Source: Verrucomicrobiota bacterium
GTDB lineage: Bacteria; Verrucomicrobiota; Verrucomicrobiia; Opitutales; Opitutaceae
Direction of reading: 5' to 3'
DNA length: 7,931 bases
NCBI GenBank assembly: GCA_030916665.1
Contig: JAUPWC010000374.1
Location: 1-7,931 of the forward strand
Below are positions 1-6,006 of the stretch, in pieces. The first letter of the stretch is position 1; the number at the start of each line of letters is the position of its first letter. A program made the translations under genes and the position numbers. The notes under the pieces were generated by a model. The model saw nothing but the letters and a program-made list of their open reading frames with translations. It made no database searches and was not told where the DNA came from.

Positions 1-980
1 ACGGGCTCGTGGACCAGCAGGCGTGAGCCCGCGCAGCAGACGTGGCCCTGGTTGAAGAAGATGCCGTTGACAATGCCCTCGACAGCCTGGTCGAGCGGGG
101 CGTCGTCGAACACGATGTTCGCCGCCTTGCCACCGAGTTCCATGGTCATCTTCTTGTCGGTGCCGGCGAGCGAGCGCATGATGATCTTGCCGACCTCGGT
201 CGAGCCGGTGAACGCCACCTTCACCGCCGTCGGGTGGTTCATCACCGCAGCGCCGGTGTCGCCGAAGCCGGTGACGATGTTGACGACACCGGCCGGGAAA
301 CCGGCGTCCGCGATAATCTCGGCGAACTTGAGCGCCGTGACGCTGGTCGTCTCGGCGGGCTTGATGACGATCGTGTTGCCCATGGCCAGCGCGGGGGCGA
401 GCTTCCACGCCAGCATCAGCAGCGGGAAATTCCACGGGATGACCTGGCCGACGACCCCGAGCGGCGCGACCTTCCGGCCGGGAGCCACATACTCCAGTTT
501 GTCGGCCCAGCCGGCGTGGTAGAAGAAATGCGCCGCAGCCATCGGCACATCGAAATCGCGTGACTCCTTGATCGGCTTACCGCCGTCGAGCGTCTCGGCG
601 ACGGCAAACTCGCGGGCGCGGTCCTGCAGCAGACGGGCAAGGCGGTAGATGTATTTGGCGCGCTCGCGGCCAGGCAGTTTGCTCCAGACGGCGAAGCCCT
701 TCTGCGCGGCGACGTAGGCGGCATCCACGTCGGCGGCGTTGGCCTGCGCGATCTCGGCGAGCTTCGTCTCGTTGGCCGGATTGATGGAGTCGAAATATTT
801 GCCGGAGGCGGGCGCGACGAACTTGCCGCCGATGAAGAGATCGTAGCGCGCCTTGAGTTTCGGATCGGCGGTCTCGGGTGCGGGATCGTATTCCCAGATG
901 TCGCCGAAGATGAGCTCGGGCGCCGGACGGCCGGCGGAACGAGAGGCGGGGCGTTTCTTGGCGGAGGTCAAAGTTGGCAT
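1..980 (-). CDS. NAD(P)-dependent aldehyde dehydrogenase, N-terminal 326 residues (3' end outside window)
   Basis: Oxidises an aldehyde to the carboxylic acid in the cytoplasm; beside deoC, acetaldehyde is the likely substrate. The gene runs off the left edge, leaving 326 codons of an expected 480-520. Family motifs seen in order: IPWNF with the oxyanion Asn184, Lys207 in the NAD-binding IKPAE, FTGSTEVG at 257-264, general base Glu281 in ELGGK, and catalytic Cys315 in FNQGHVCCAG. About 45 residues precede the usual start of the fold (YDLFIGG at 46-52): a basic Ala/Pro/Arg stretch, then ELIFGDIWEYDPAPE. This second part recalls the N-terminus of ALDH16 proteins (inference from memory). The start is the only ATG after an in-frame TGA at 993-995, which lies inside the neighbouring inverted repeat. 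No Shine-Dalgarno is visible. It lies 102 nt downstream of deoC on the same strand. Family assignment is secure; substrate is inferred. Confidence 0.95.
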   Translation of the reverse strand, partial: MPTLTSAKKRPASRSAGRPAPELIFGDIWEYDPAPETADPKLKARYDLFIGGKFVAPASGKYFDSINPANETKLAEIAQANAADVDAAYVAAQKGFAVWSKLPGRERAKYIYRLARLLQDRAREFAVAETLDGGKPIKESRDFDVPMAAAHFFYHAGWADKLEYVAPGRKVAPLGVVGQVIPWNFPLLMLAWKLAPALAMGNTIVIKPAETTSVTALKFAEIIADAGFPAGVVNIVTGFGDTGAAVMNHPTAVKVAFTGSTEVGKIIMRSLAGTDKKMTMELGGKAANIVFDDAPLDQAVEGIVNGIFFNQGHVCCAGSRLLVHEP

Positions 981-991
981 GTTGTCAGCGT

Positions 992-1068
992 GTCATTCTG
1001 AGCGAAGCGAAGAATCCAAGGTGAGGCGGACGTTGAGCGGCTGGATCCTTCGCTGCGCTCAGGATGAC
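992..1068. repeat. Inverted repeat, REP/MITE-like, between deoC and the aldehyde dehydrogenase gene
   Basis: Two 26-bp arms, 992-1017 and 1043-1068, are inverted copies matching at 23 of 26 positions, around a 25-bp centre. The left arm begins GTCATTCTGAGCGAAGCG and the right arm ends GCTGCGCTCAGGATGAC. In the deoC-ALDH transcript this would form a long hairpin starting 14 nt after the deoC stop and ending 11 nt before the dehydrogenase ATG. No T-run follows on either strand, so it does not look like an intrinsic terminator. Arms of this kind (GTCATYCTGAGCGMAGCGAAGRATCC) are dispersed in many bacterial genomes, as I recall. No transposase is present. Confidence 0.9.
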
Positions 1069-1082
1069 GGGTGGTGTAGGTT

Positions 1083-2021
1083 TTAATAGGATTCCGCGGC
1101 TTCGCTGAAGTAATACGGGGCCTGGTAGGCGCCGGTCTTTTCCTTCTCAAGCTGGCGGAGGAGGTCGTTGAGCAGCGAGGAGGCGCCGAAGCGGTAGCGG
1201 GTGTTGTTGAGCCACGCGTCGCCGAGCGTCTCTTTCACGGCGATGAGGAACTGCAGCGCCTGCTTGGCGGTGCGGATGCCACCGGCGGGCTTCATCGCAA
1301 TGGGGATGCCGGTCTCGAGGTAGAAGTCCCGGATGGCCTCGATCATTACCTGGTTGTTACCGAGCGTGGCGTTGAGCGAGGTCTTGCCCGTGCTGGTTTT
1401 GATAAAGTCGCCCGGCCGGATCACGCGCATGGCCAGAAAGGACGCGGCGCGGATGTTGTCGTAGGTCTCCAGTTCGCTGACCTCGAGGATGACCTTGAGC
1501 GTGGCGTCGCCGCAGGTCTGCACGACGGCGGCGATTTCATCCTGCATTTCCTGAAACTCGCCCGCGAGGAAGGCCCCGCGGTTGATCACCATGTCGATCT
1601 CGTCGGCGCCGTCGGCCACGGCGGCCTTGACCTCCGCCAGGCGGGTGCGCAGCGGCGCCTGGCCGGACGGAAACGCGGTCGCCACCGACGCAATGCGCAC
1701 GGCGGTGTCCTCGCCCAAAGCGCGGCGGGCGTGTTTCACCATGGCGGGATAGACGCAGACCGCGGCGACCTGCGGGCAGTCGAGGTCGTCGTGGGGACGC
1801 AGGGCCTTCTGGCAGAGCGAGGCGACCTTGCCGGGGGTGTCCTTCCCCTCGAGGGTGGTGAGATCGACCATCGAGACGGCCGTCTTCAGGCCCCAGACCT
1901 TGGCGTGCTTCTTGAGGCTGCGCGTGGTGTATTTGGCCACCCTTTCCTCGATGCCGACCTGATCGACCGTGCCGATTTCGTTGAACAAACGCCGGAAAAC
2001 GGCGTGGGAGGTGACGGACAT
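1083..2021 (-). CDS. deoC: Deoxyribose-phosphate aldolase, long (metazoan DERA-like) type
   Basis: Class I aldolase that cleaves 2-deoxy-D-ribose 5-phosphate to glyceraldehyde 3-phosphate and acetaldehyde, in deoxynucleoside catabolism. With the ATG at 2021 it has 312 residues, close to human DERA (318) and longer than E. coli DeoC (259). Visible family signatures: VDLTTLEGKDT at 52-62, Asp143 in EIDMVINRGA (equivalent of E. coli Asp102), the Schiff-base Lys208 in FIKTSTGK, Lys244 in MKPAGGIR, and the C-terminal RFGASSLLNDLL at 277-288. The frame stays open to a GTG at 2090, giving 335 residues. The ATG is preferred because it fits the N-terminal length of long DERA proteins and leaves room for the divergent promoter region. 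It is transcribed away from the HEAT-like gene and towards the aldehyde dehydrogenase, which would consume its acetaldehyde. Confidence 0.96.
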   Translation of the reverse strand: MSVTSHAVFRRLFNEIGTVDQVGIEERVAKYTTRSLKKHAKVWGLKTAVSMVDLTTLEGKDTPGKVASLCQKALRPHDDLDCPQVAAVCVYPAMVKHARRALGEDTAVRIASVATAFPSGQAPLRTRLAEVKAAVADGADEIDMVINRGAFLAGEFQEMQDEIAAVVQTCGDATLKVILEVSELETYDNIRAASFLAMRVIRPGDFIKTSTGKTSLNATLGNNQVMIEAIRDFYLETGIPIAMKPAGGIRTAKQALQFLIAVKETLGDAWLNNTRYRFGASSLLNDLLRQLEKEKTGAYQAPYYFSEAAESY

Positions 2022-2116
2022 GAGCGTGTCATACCCCGTTTCGCGGGCCCGAAACAATGCCAAAGTCGGCTGCCACGCGATGGACTTCACCGGCCGGCAA
2101 GGTCTAGGTTGACCCT
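2022..2116. promoter_or_regulatory. Divergent intergenic region between deoC and the HEAT-like gene
   Basis: These 95 bp separate two divergently transcribed genes and should hold both promoters. I find no convincing -35/-10 pair. The one visible structure is an inverted repeat at 2038-2055, GTTTCG-CGGGCC-CGAAAC, ending 16 nt upstream of the deoC ATG. It could be an operator or just a leader hairpin; the arms are only 6 bp, so chance is possible. Upstream of the plus-strand ATG at 2117 there is a weak AGG about 8 nt away. Confidence 0.4.
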
Positions 2117-2665
2117 ATGCCCACCCTGCTTGACCAACTCGCTGTAGGCCCGGCCTACGCTCTGGGTCGTGCCGCCGAGGTCGCCGCGCAGGTGCTGGCC
2201 CGGCCGGAGCTGGTGGACGAGCTTTTTGACGGACTCGCCGATGATAACGAGGGCATCCGTAACCGTGCGTCCGGCGCGCTGGTGCAGGTCTCCGCCGCCC
2301 GGCCCGACTTGCTCGGTCCCTACAAGCGCGAACTCCTCACCCGTGTGTCCCGCATCGAGCACTGGGTCGTGCGCTCCCGTTTTTGCCAAATGCTGGCCCG
2401 GCTGGACAACCTGACCCCGGCGGAGCGGCGGCGGATGATCGTCATGGTGCGCGGCTGGCTCGACGACCGCAGCAGCGTCGTGAAAGCAGTGGCCCTCGAT
2501 TGCGTCGTCCAGCTGAGCCTGGCCCCGGGTTTCGCCGCGGAGCGCACCGCGGCGGCGGCGCTCGTCGAGGAGTGCGCGGCCCGTGGCGAAACCCCCGCGC
2601 TGCGCGCCCGCGCCCGGCTGCTGCGGAAGCAGCTCGCCAAACTTGCGCGTGCCGCCCGGGCGTGA
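2117..2665 (+). CDS. HEAT-like helical-repeat protein, function unknown
   Basis: A 182-residue cytoplasmic protein that I cannot assign to a named family. It has no signal peptide or membrane segment. The sequence is almost all predicted helix, in pairs resembling HEAT/armadillo units: roughly 32-62 (with IRNRASGALVQVS), 68-97 (VVRSRFCQMLARL), 103-134 (VVKAVALDCVVQL) and 140-181. The recurring V-x-x-A-x-x-x-L pattern on the second helix of each pair is the basis for the call. The C-terminus (161-182) is Ala/Arg/Lys-rich with net positive charge. Such folds usually serve as protein- or nucleic-acid-binding scaffolds; no catalytic residues are apparent. The stop lies 12 nt before the yciA ATG, so the two are probably cotranscribed. 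A DNA-alkylation-repair-type HEAT protein is an alternative, but no signature for it is seen. Confidence 0.75.
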   Translation: MPTLLDQLAVGPAYALGRAAEVAAQVLARPELVDELFDGLADDNEGIRNRASGALVQVSAARPDLLGPYKRELLTRVSRIEHWVVRSRFCQMLARLDNLTPAERRRMIVMVRGWLDDRSSVVKAVALDCVVQLSLAPGFAAERTAAAALVEECAARGETPALRARARLLRKQLAKLARAARA

Positions 2666-2677
2666 TTGGCTGCCGGC

Positions 2678-3067
2678 ATGCCAGACAACCCGCCTGCCGC
2701 ACCCCAAGGCGAACTCGTGATCCGCACGATCGCGATGCCGGCCAACACCAACTCCAACGGCGACATGTTCGGCGGCTGGATGGTTTCCCAGATGGACCTC
2801 GGCGGCGCCATCCTCGCCCGCAACGCCGCCAAGAGCCGCATCACGACCGTCGCCATCGACGCGATGGAGTTTCACCAGCCCGTCTACGTCGGTGACATCG
2901 TCAGCTGCCACGCCTCGATGCAGAAGATCGGCCGCACCTCCATGCGCATCGCGATCGAGGCTTGGGCGCAGCGCCACAAGGGCGGCGAACACGTCCGCGT
3001 CACCCAAGGCACCTTCACCTACGTCGCCATCGACGATAACGGACGGCCGCAGCCGGTGCAGCGCTGA
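2678..3067 (+). CDS. yciA: Acyl-CoA thioesterase, YciA-type hotdog fold
   Basis: Hydrolyses acyl-CoA to free acid and CoA, limiting acyl-CoA build-up and freeing CoA, in the cytoplasm. The 129 residues match the single hotdog domain of YciA (about 130). The most conserved block is at 17-40: TIAMPANTN followed by NGDMFGGWMVSQMD, with Asp40 at the catalytic Asp position of YciA enzymes. VGDIVSCHA at 71-79 and the strand VTQGTFTYVAID at 108-119 complete the fold. YciA enzymes act on a wide range of acyl chain lengths; the preferred substrate here cannot be read from sequence. The ATG at 2678 is chosen over a TTG 12 nt upstream, which abuts the previous stop. It sits between the HEAT-like gene (12-nt gap) and the NTF2-like gene (10-nt gap), suggesting one transcript. 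No Shine-Dalgarno is visible. Confidence 0.93.
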   Translation: MPDNPPAAPQGELVIRTIAMPANTNSNGDMFGGWMVSQMDLGGAILARNAAKSRITTVAIDAMEFHQPVYVGDIVSCHASMQKIGRTSMRIAIEAWAQRHKGGEHVRVTQGTFTYVAIDDNGRPQPVQR

Positions 3068-3077
3068 GCCTACGCCG

Positions 3078-3608
3078 ATGAACTCCGTCCGTTTGTCCCG
3101 CTGCTTTCTGCTCACCGCGCTCTTCGCCGTCTCCGCTTCCGCTCAGATTGAGGCTCCCGCCGCGACCGCGCGCAATTCCGTCACCCACGCGCTGCTCGCA
3201 CCGGCCGAAACGGCCGCCTTCGCGGACTTGCGCGCGGCCGATGACGAACGCACGGCCGCCATCCTCGCCGCCGACGCCGCCCGCCTCGACGCCATCCTGT
3301 CGGACGACCTGCACTACGCACATTCTAACGGCGTGGTGGACACCAAGTCGGCGTTCATTGAGTCGCTCACCAGCCGGCGCTCCGTCTATAAATCCTTTGA
3401 ATACACCCGGCACCGTTTCATCCCGGTCGCGCCCGGTGTCATCCTGATGACGGGCCGTGCGCTCATCCGCGCCGGCAGTGCCGACACCCAGAACCTGCTC
3501 GACCTGAACTTCCTCGCCGTCTGGCGCCAGGAAGGCGGCCGGTGGCGGTTCCTCGCCTGGCAGTCCAGCCGCAACCCGCCCCCGGCGCCGGCTCCCTCCG
3601 CCAAGTAG
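3078..3608 (+). CDS. Exported NTF2-like (DUF4440/SnoaL-type) protein
   Basis: A 176-residue protein with a signal peptide: Arg5 and Arg8, a hydrophobic core at 9-18, and a likely cleavage site after ASA at 22. The mature part carries one NTF2-like domain, about 47-164. It opens with a helix containing DDERTAAILAADAARLDAILSDD, continues with LHYAHSNGVVDTKSAFIESL, and ends with paired strands VILMTGRALIRAG and NFLAVWRQEGGRWRFLAWQSS. That pattern is typical of DUF4440/SnoaL-like proteins. These form cone-shaped barrels that bind small ligands, and some are isomerases or hydrolases. The reaction here is unknown. A short Pro/Ala-rich tail (167-175) ends the protein. It starts 10 nt after yciA, so it is likely in the same transcription unit, although its product acts outside the cytoplasm. 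Confidence 0.85.
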   Translation: MNSVRLSRCFLLTALFAVSASAQIEAPAATARNSVTHALLAPAETAAFADLRAADDERTAAILAADAARLDAILSDDLHYAHSNGVVDTKSAFIESLTSRRSVYKSFEYTRHRFIPVAPGVILMTGRALIRAGSADTQNLLDLNFLAVWRQEGGRWRFLAWQSSRNPPPAPAPSAK

Positions 3609-3687
3609 CGCTGTATCGGCCCGATTTGGCAAAGGGTGCGGCGCCACCCGGTTTGACGCTGGCGGCGGCACGCCCCACCGTCGCGGC

Positions 3688-4596
3688 TTGTCCGCTCACT
3701 CCCCCATCTCCCCCGCTTCCGCCCAGGGTGGCCTCGCCGCCGCCGGGGCCTTTCTGATCTGGGGGACCGTGCCGGTTTATTGGAAGCAGATGACGGCGGT
3801 CTCGTCGGTCGAGTTGATCGCCCACCGGATTGTGTGGTCGCTGGTGTTCCTGCTCGGCGTGCTGGCTTGGCAGCGAAACTTTTCCTCCCTGCGGCCGGGG
3901 CTGGCCGGCGCACGGGCGATCGGCCTGAACTTTACCGCCAGCGTGATGCTGACGCTCAACTGGGGCGTCTATGTGTGGGCGGTGAACGCCGGGCAGGTGA
4001 TCGAGTCCAGCCTCGGCTACTTCCTCGTGCCCCTGTGCAACGTGGCGGTCGGCTCGCTGGTGTTCCATGAAAAGCTGCGGCCGGTGCAGTGGACCGCCAT
4101 CGGCCTCGCGGCGGCCGGCGTGCTGTTGCTGCTCGTGCGCGTCGGTCATGTCCCGTGGGTGGCGCTGACGATCGCCTTCACCTGGACCACCTACGGTCTG
4201 TTGAAGAAGCGGTCCAATCTCGGCCCCATCGCGGGGCTCACCGTGGAAACGATCCTGATCTTCCCTCTCGCCGCCGGCCTGCTGCTGTGGTGGCACCACA
4301 CCGGCGAGGGTGCGCTCGGACGGATCGACCCCCGCACGCAGGCCTTCGTGCTGAGCGCGGGGGTGGTCACGGCCGTGCCGCTCCTGCTCTTCGCGCACGG
4401 CGCCCAGCGCATCCGCCTGACCACCCTGGGACTTTTGCAATACCTCGCGCCGACCGTGCAGTTTCTGCTCGGCGTGTTCCTCTATCACGAGGCTTTCGAC
4501 GGCGCGCGCCTGCAGGCCTTTGCCGTGATCTGGGCGGGCCTCGTCCTCTACAGCGCGGACCGTTTCTGGTCGCAACGCCGCCGGCTCTTCGCGTAG
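3688..4596 (+). CDS. rarD: EamA/DMT-family permease, RarD type
   Basis: An inner-membrane protein of the drug/metabolite transporter superfamily. At 302 residues it matches E. coli RarD (296), with about ten hydrophobic segments. RarD-specific blocks are clear: the first helix with AFLIWGTVPVYWK at 21-33, VELIAHRIVWS at 41-51, NWGVYVWAVN followed by ESSLGYFLVPL at 91-116, and LGLLQYLAPTVQFLLGVFLYHE at 247-268. The name comes from a chloramphenicol-sensitivity phenotype in the family; the natural substrate is not established. The start must be a TTG at 3688. No ATG, GTG or TTG lies in frame between 3601 and there, and any later start would cut into the first membrane helix. A rare start codon with no Shine-Dalgarno suggests low expression (inference). 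The 79-bp gap to the previous gene may carry its own promoter, though none is recognisable. Confidence 0.93.
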   Translation: MSAHSPISPASAQGGLAAAGAFLIWGTVPVYWKQMTAVSSVELIAHRIVWSLVFLLGVLAWQRNFSSLRPGLAGARAIGLNFTASVMLTLNWGVYVWAVNAGQVIESSLGYFLVPLCNVAVGSLVFHEKLRPVQWTAIGLAAAGVLLLLVRVGHVPWVALTIAFTWTTYGLLKKRSNLGPIAGLTVETILIFPLAAGLLLWWHHTGEGALGRIDPRTQAFVLSAGVVTAVPLLLFAHGAQRIRLTTLGLLQYLAPTVQFLLGVFLYHEAFDGARLQAFAVIWAGLVLYSADRFWSQRRRLFA

Positions 4597-4629
4597 GCAT
4601 GAGGACCGGTCCGCCGCGACCGCCGCTTT

Positions 4630-5433
4630 ATGCCCCTGAAAACACCCCGCCTCGTCCCCGTCCTGCTTCTGCTTGCCCTGCTCGCGCCGCTGGCGCCGGC
4701 CCAGTCCACCGCTCCGGCGGCGCCCGCCTCACCGGCGCCCCAAGCCGCCCCCGAGGTGGTGGATGCTTCGGCCCCGATCCCCAAGACCGGCAACGCACGG
4801 TTCTTTCAGCTGCACGAGTCGTTCCTGCAGCGCGGCAAGGAAGGTCCGATCGGCCTCCTCTTCCTCGGCGACTCCATCACCGAGGGCTGGCGCGGCGCGC
4901 CGCACATCTGGGAGCATTATTACGGCAAGCACCAGCCGGCCAACTTTGGCATCGGTGGCGACCAGACGCATCATGTGATCTGGCGTATCGAGAACGGCGA
5001 ACTCGACGGCATCAGCCCCAAGGTCGTCGTGCTCATGCTCGGCACCAACAACGCCGGCCAGCACACCGGCGAACAGATTGCCGCGGCCGACACCAAGATC
5101 GTCGAGCTGATCCGGGCCAAGATCCCCGGAGTGAAGGTTCTGCTGCTCGCCATTTTCCCCCGCGATGCACGGCGCACCCCCACCGGCCTCATCACCGAGG
5201 CGGCCGTCACCGACGCCGGCAAGCGGATGGGCGCCATCGAGCGGGCCAACGCCCTGCTGGCCAAACTCGACGACGGCGCGAACGTGCGCTTCCTCAACAT
5301 CGGCGCCCAGTTCCTCGGCAAGGACGGACGCATCCCCTGGACGATCATGCCCGATCAGCTGCACCTCACCCCGGCCGGCTACCAGCTCTGGGCCGACGCG
5401 ATGAAGCCGCTGCTGGAAGAAATGCTGAAGTAA
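4630..5433 (+). CDS. Exported SGNH/GDSL-family hydrolase (PAF-acetylhydrolase-like)
   Basis: A 267-residue secreted or periplasmic esterase. A signal peptide (Lys4, Arg7, then a Leu/Ala/Pro core) should be cleaved after APA at 24. An Ala/Pro-rich linker of about 25 residues follows. All SGNH blocks are present: block I FLGDSITEGW with nucleophile Ser82, block II FGIGGDQT with Gly110, block III MLGTNN with Asn140, and block V DQLHLTPAGY with catalytic Asp242 and His245. The spacing resembles the platelet-activating-factor acetylhydrolase Ib catalytic subunit group. In bacteria such enzymes usually remove acetyl or other acyl groups from carbohydrates; the substrate here is unknown. It begins 33 nt after rarD and is the last plus-strand gene before a palindromic element and a convergent operon. 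The 33-nt gap contains a perfect palindrome GGACCGGTCC at 4603-4612 of no known meaning. Confidence 0.93.
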   Translation: MPLKTPRLVPVLLLLALLAPLAPAQSTAPAAPASPAPQAAPEVVDASAPIPKTGNARFFQLHESFLQRGKEGPIGLLFLGDSITEGWRGAPHIWEHYYGKHQPANFGIGGDQTHHVIWRIENGELDGISPKVVVLMLGTNNAGQHTGEQIAAADTKIVELIRAKIPGVKVLLLAIFPRDARRTPTGLITEAAVTDAGKRMGAIERANALLAKLDDGANVRFLNIGAQFLGKDGRIPWTIMPDQLHLTPAGYQLWADAMKPLLEEMLK

Positions 5434-5447
5434 GCGTCCGCCTTGAG

Positions 5448-5508
5448 GTGGAGCGCGTTGACCTCAGCGCGCTTCGCTAAAAAACGCGCTGAGGTCAGCG
5501 CGTTCCAC
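5448..5508. repeat. Double palindromic (BIME-like) repeat between convergent genes
   Basis: Two 24-bp arms, 5448-5471 and 5485-5508, are inverted copies matching at 22 of 24 positions around a 13-bp centre that includes AAAAAA. Each arm is itself a palindrome. The left can fold as 5453-5460 with 5465-5472 (one G-U pair) and the right as 5483-5491 with 5496-5504 (perfect), each with a 4-nt loop. Two head-to-head hairpins of this sort resemble REP/BIME units. It fills most of the 84-bp gap between the SGNH hydrolase gene and the FKBP gene, so it probably insulates the convergent transcripts. Confidence 0.9.
5479..5504 (-). terminator. Intrinsic terminator for the FKBP-side operon (part of the repeat)
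   Basis: On the minus strand, AACGCGCTG and CAGCGCGTT form a 9-bp stem around the loop ACCT. A run of six T (5484-5479) starts within the last two pairs of the stem. This is a textbook rho-independent layout, placed 13 nt after the FKBP stop codon. Plus-strand transcripts would get the hairpins but no U-tract. Confidence 0.75.
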
Positions 5509-5517
5509 CCTACCCGC

Positions 5518-6006
5518 TCACTTCAGGTGCTTGCCGAAGTCGATCAGCTCCATCTCGAACACGAGTGTGGCGTAACGCCCGATCGTCGGAGGCTTGCCGC
5601 GGGCGCCGTAACCGAGCTCCGGCGGCACGATGAGCAGCCACTTCTCGCCTTTGCGCATTTTCTGGAGCGCTTCCTCCCAACCATCGATCAGGTCGCCGCG
5701 GTCCACGCGGATCTTGAGCGGATTGTCGGCCGTGTTCTGGTCGAAAACCTTTCCGTCGAGGAGCATGCCCTTGTAAACCACGCTCACCATGTCTCCTGAT
5801 TTCGGCATCGGCCCTTCGGTCTCGCCGCTCTGGAGCACGACGTAGCGGAGACCGGTGTAGGTCTTTTTCGCCTCGGGCCACCGCTGCTCGACGATTTCAA
5901 GGTCCTCGGGCGGCAGCTTTTCGCGCTGCGCGTGAAGCGGGGCGGCGGCGAGGGCCAGCAGGCCAAGACAGAAGAACAGGGCGGAGCGCAGGGATGGGGT
6001 GGTCAC
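5518..6006 (-). CDS. Exported FKBP-type peptidyl-prolyl cis-trans isomerase
   Basis: Catalyses cis-trans isomerisation of Xaa-Pro bonds, probably helping proteins fold in the periplasm. The 162 residues comprise a signal peptide (Arg7, hydrophobic core 9-22, likely cleavage after LHA at 26), a short charged helix (29-48), and one FKBP domain from about 53 to 157. Active-site landmarks: Tyr78 in VVYKGMLLDG, Phe88-Asp89 in KVFD, Trp110 in IDGWEEAL, Tyr133 in PPELGYG, and the closing strand ATLVFEMELIDF. Translation starts at a GTG that overlaps the last codon and stop of the carboxypeptidase gene as GTGA, which points to translational coupling. Expression would follow that gene. It is the last gene of the minus-strand unit, ending just before a terminator. 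The family call is secure; client proteins are unknown. Confidence 0.94.
   Translation of the reverse strand: MTTPSLRSALFFCLGLLALAAAPLHAQREKLPPEDLEIVEQRWPEAKKTYTGLRYVVLQSGETEGPMPKSGDMVSVVYKGMLLDGKVFDQNTADNPLKIRVDRGDLIDGWEEALQKMRKGEKWLLIVPPELGYGARGKPPTIGRYATLVFEMELIDFGKHLK

Noticed and set aside
853..1086. Short plus-strand open frame spanning the inverted repeat
   Set aside because: Made of antisense aldehyde dehydrogenase sequence plus the repeat; no independent evidence of coding.
2022..2090. GTG start extending DeoC by 23 residues
   Set aside because: The extension does not resemble known DERA N-termini and would consume most of the divergent promoter region; the ATG at 2021 gives the usual length.
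2087..3115. Minus-strand open frame of about 342 codons
   Set aside because: Antisense to the HEAT-like and yciA genes, both of which have coherent family or fold features. The antisense product has none.
3463..4575. Minus-strand open frame of about 370 codons
   Set aside because: Antisense to rarD and the NTF2-like gene; Gly/Arg/His-rich and low complexity, with no recognisable domain.
4089..5480. Long plus-strand open frame of about 463 codons
   Set aside because: It overlaps rarD and the SGNH hydrolase gene in another frame. Its translation is Arg/Pro/Gly/His-rich with no motifs, as expected of a shadow frame in GC-rich coding DNA.
992..5508. The palindromic elements as remnants of a CRISPR array or IS ends
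   Set aside because: The elements differ in sequence, are kilobases apart, have no regular spacers, and no transposase or cas gene is present.
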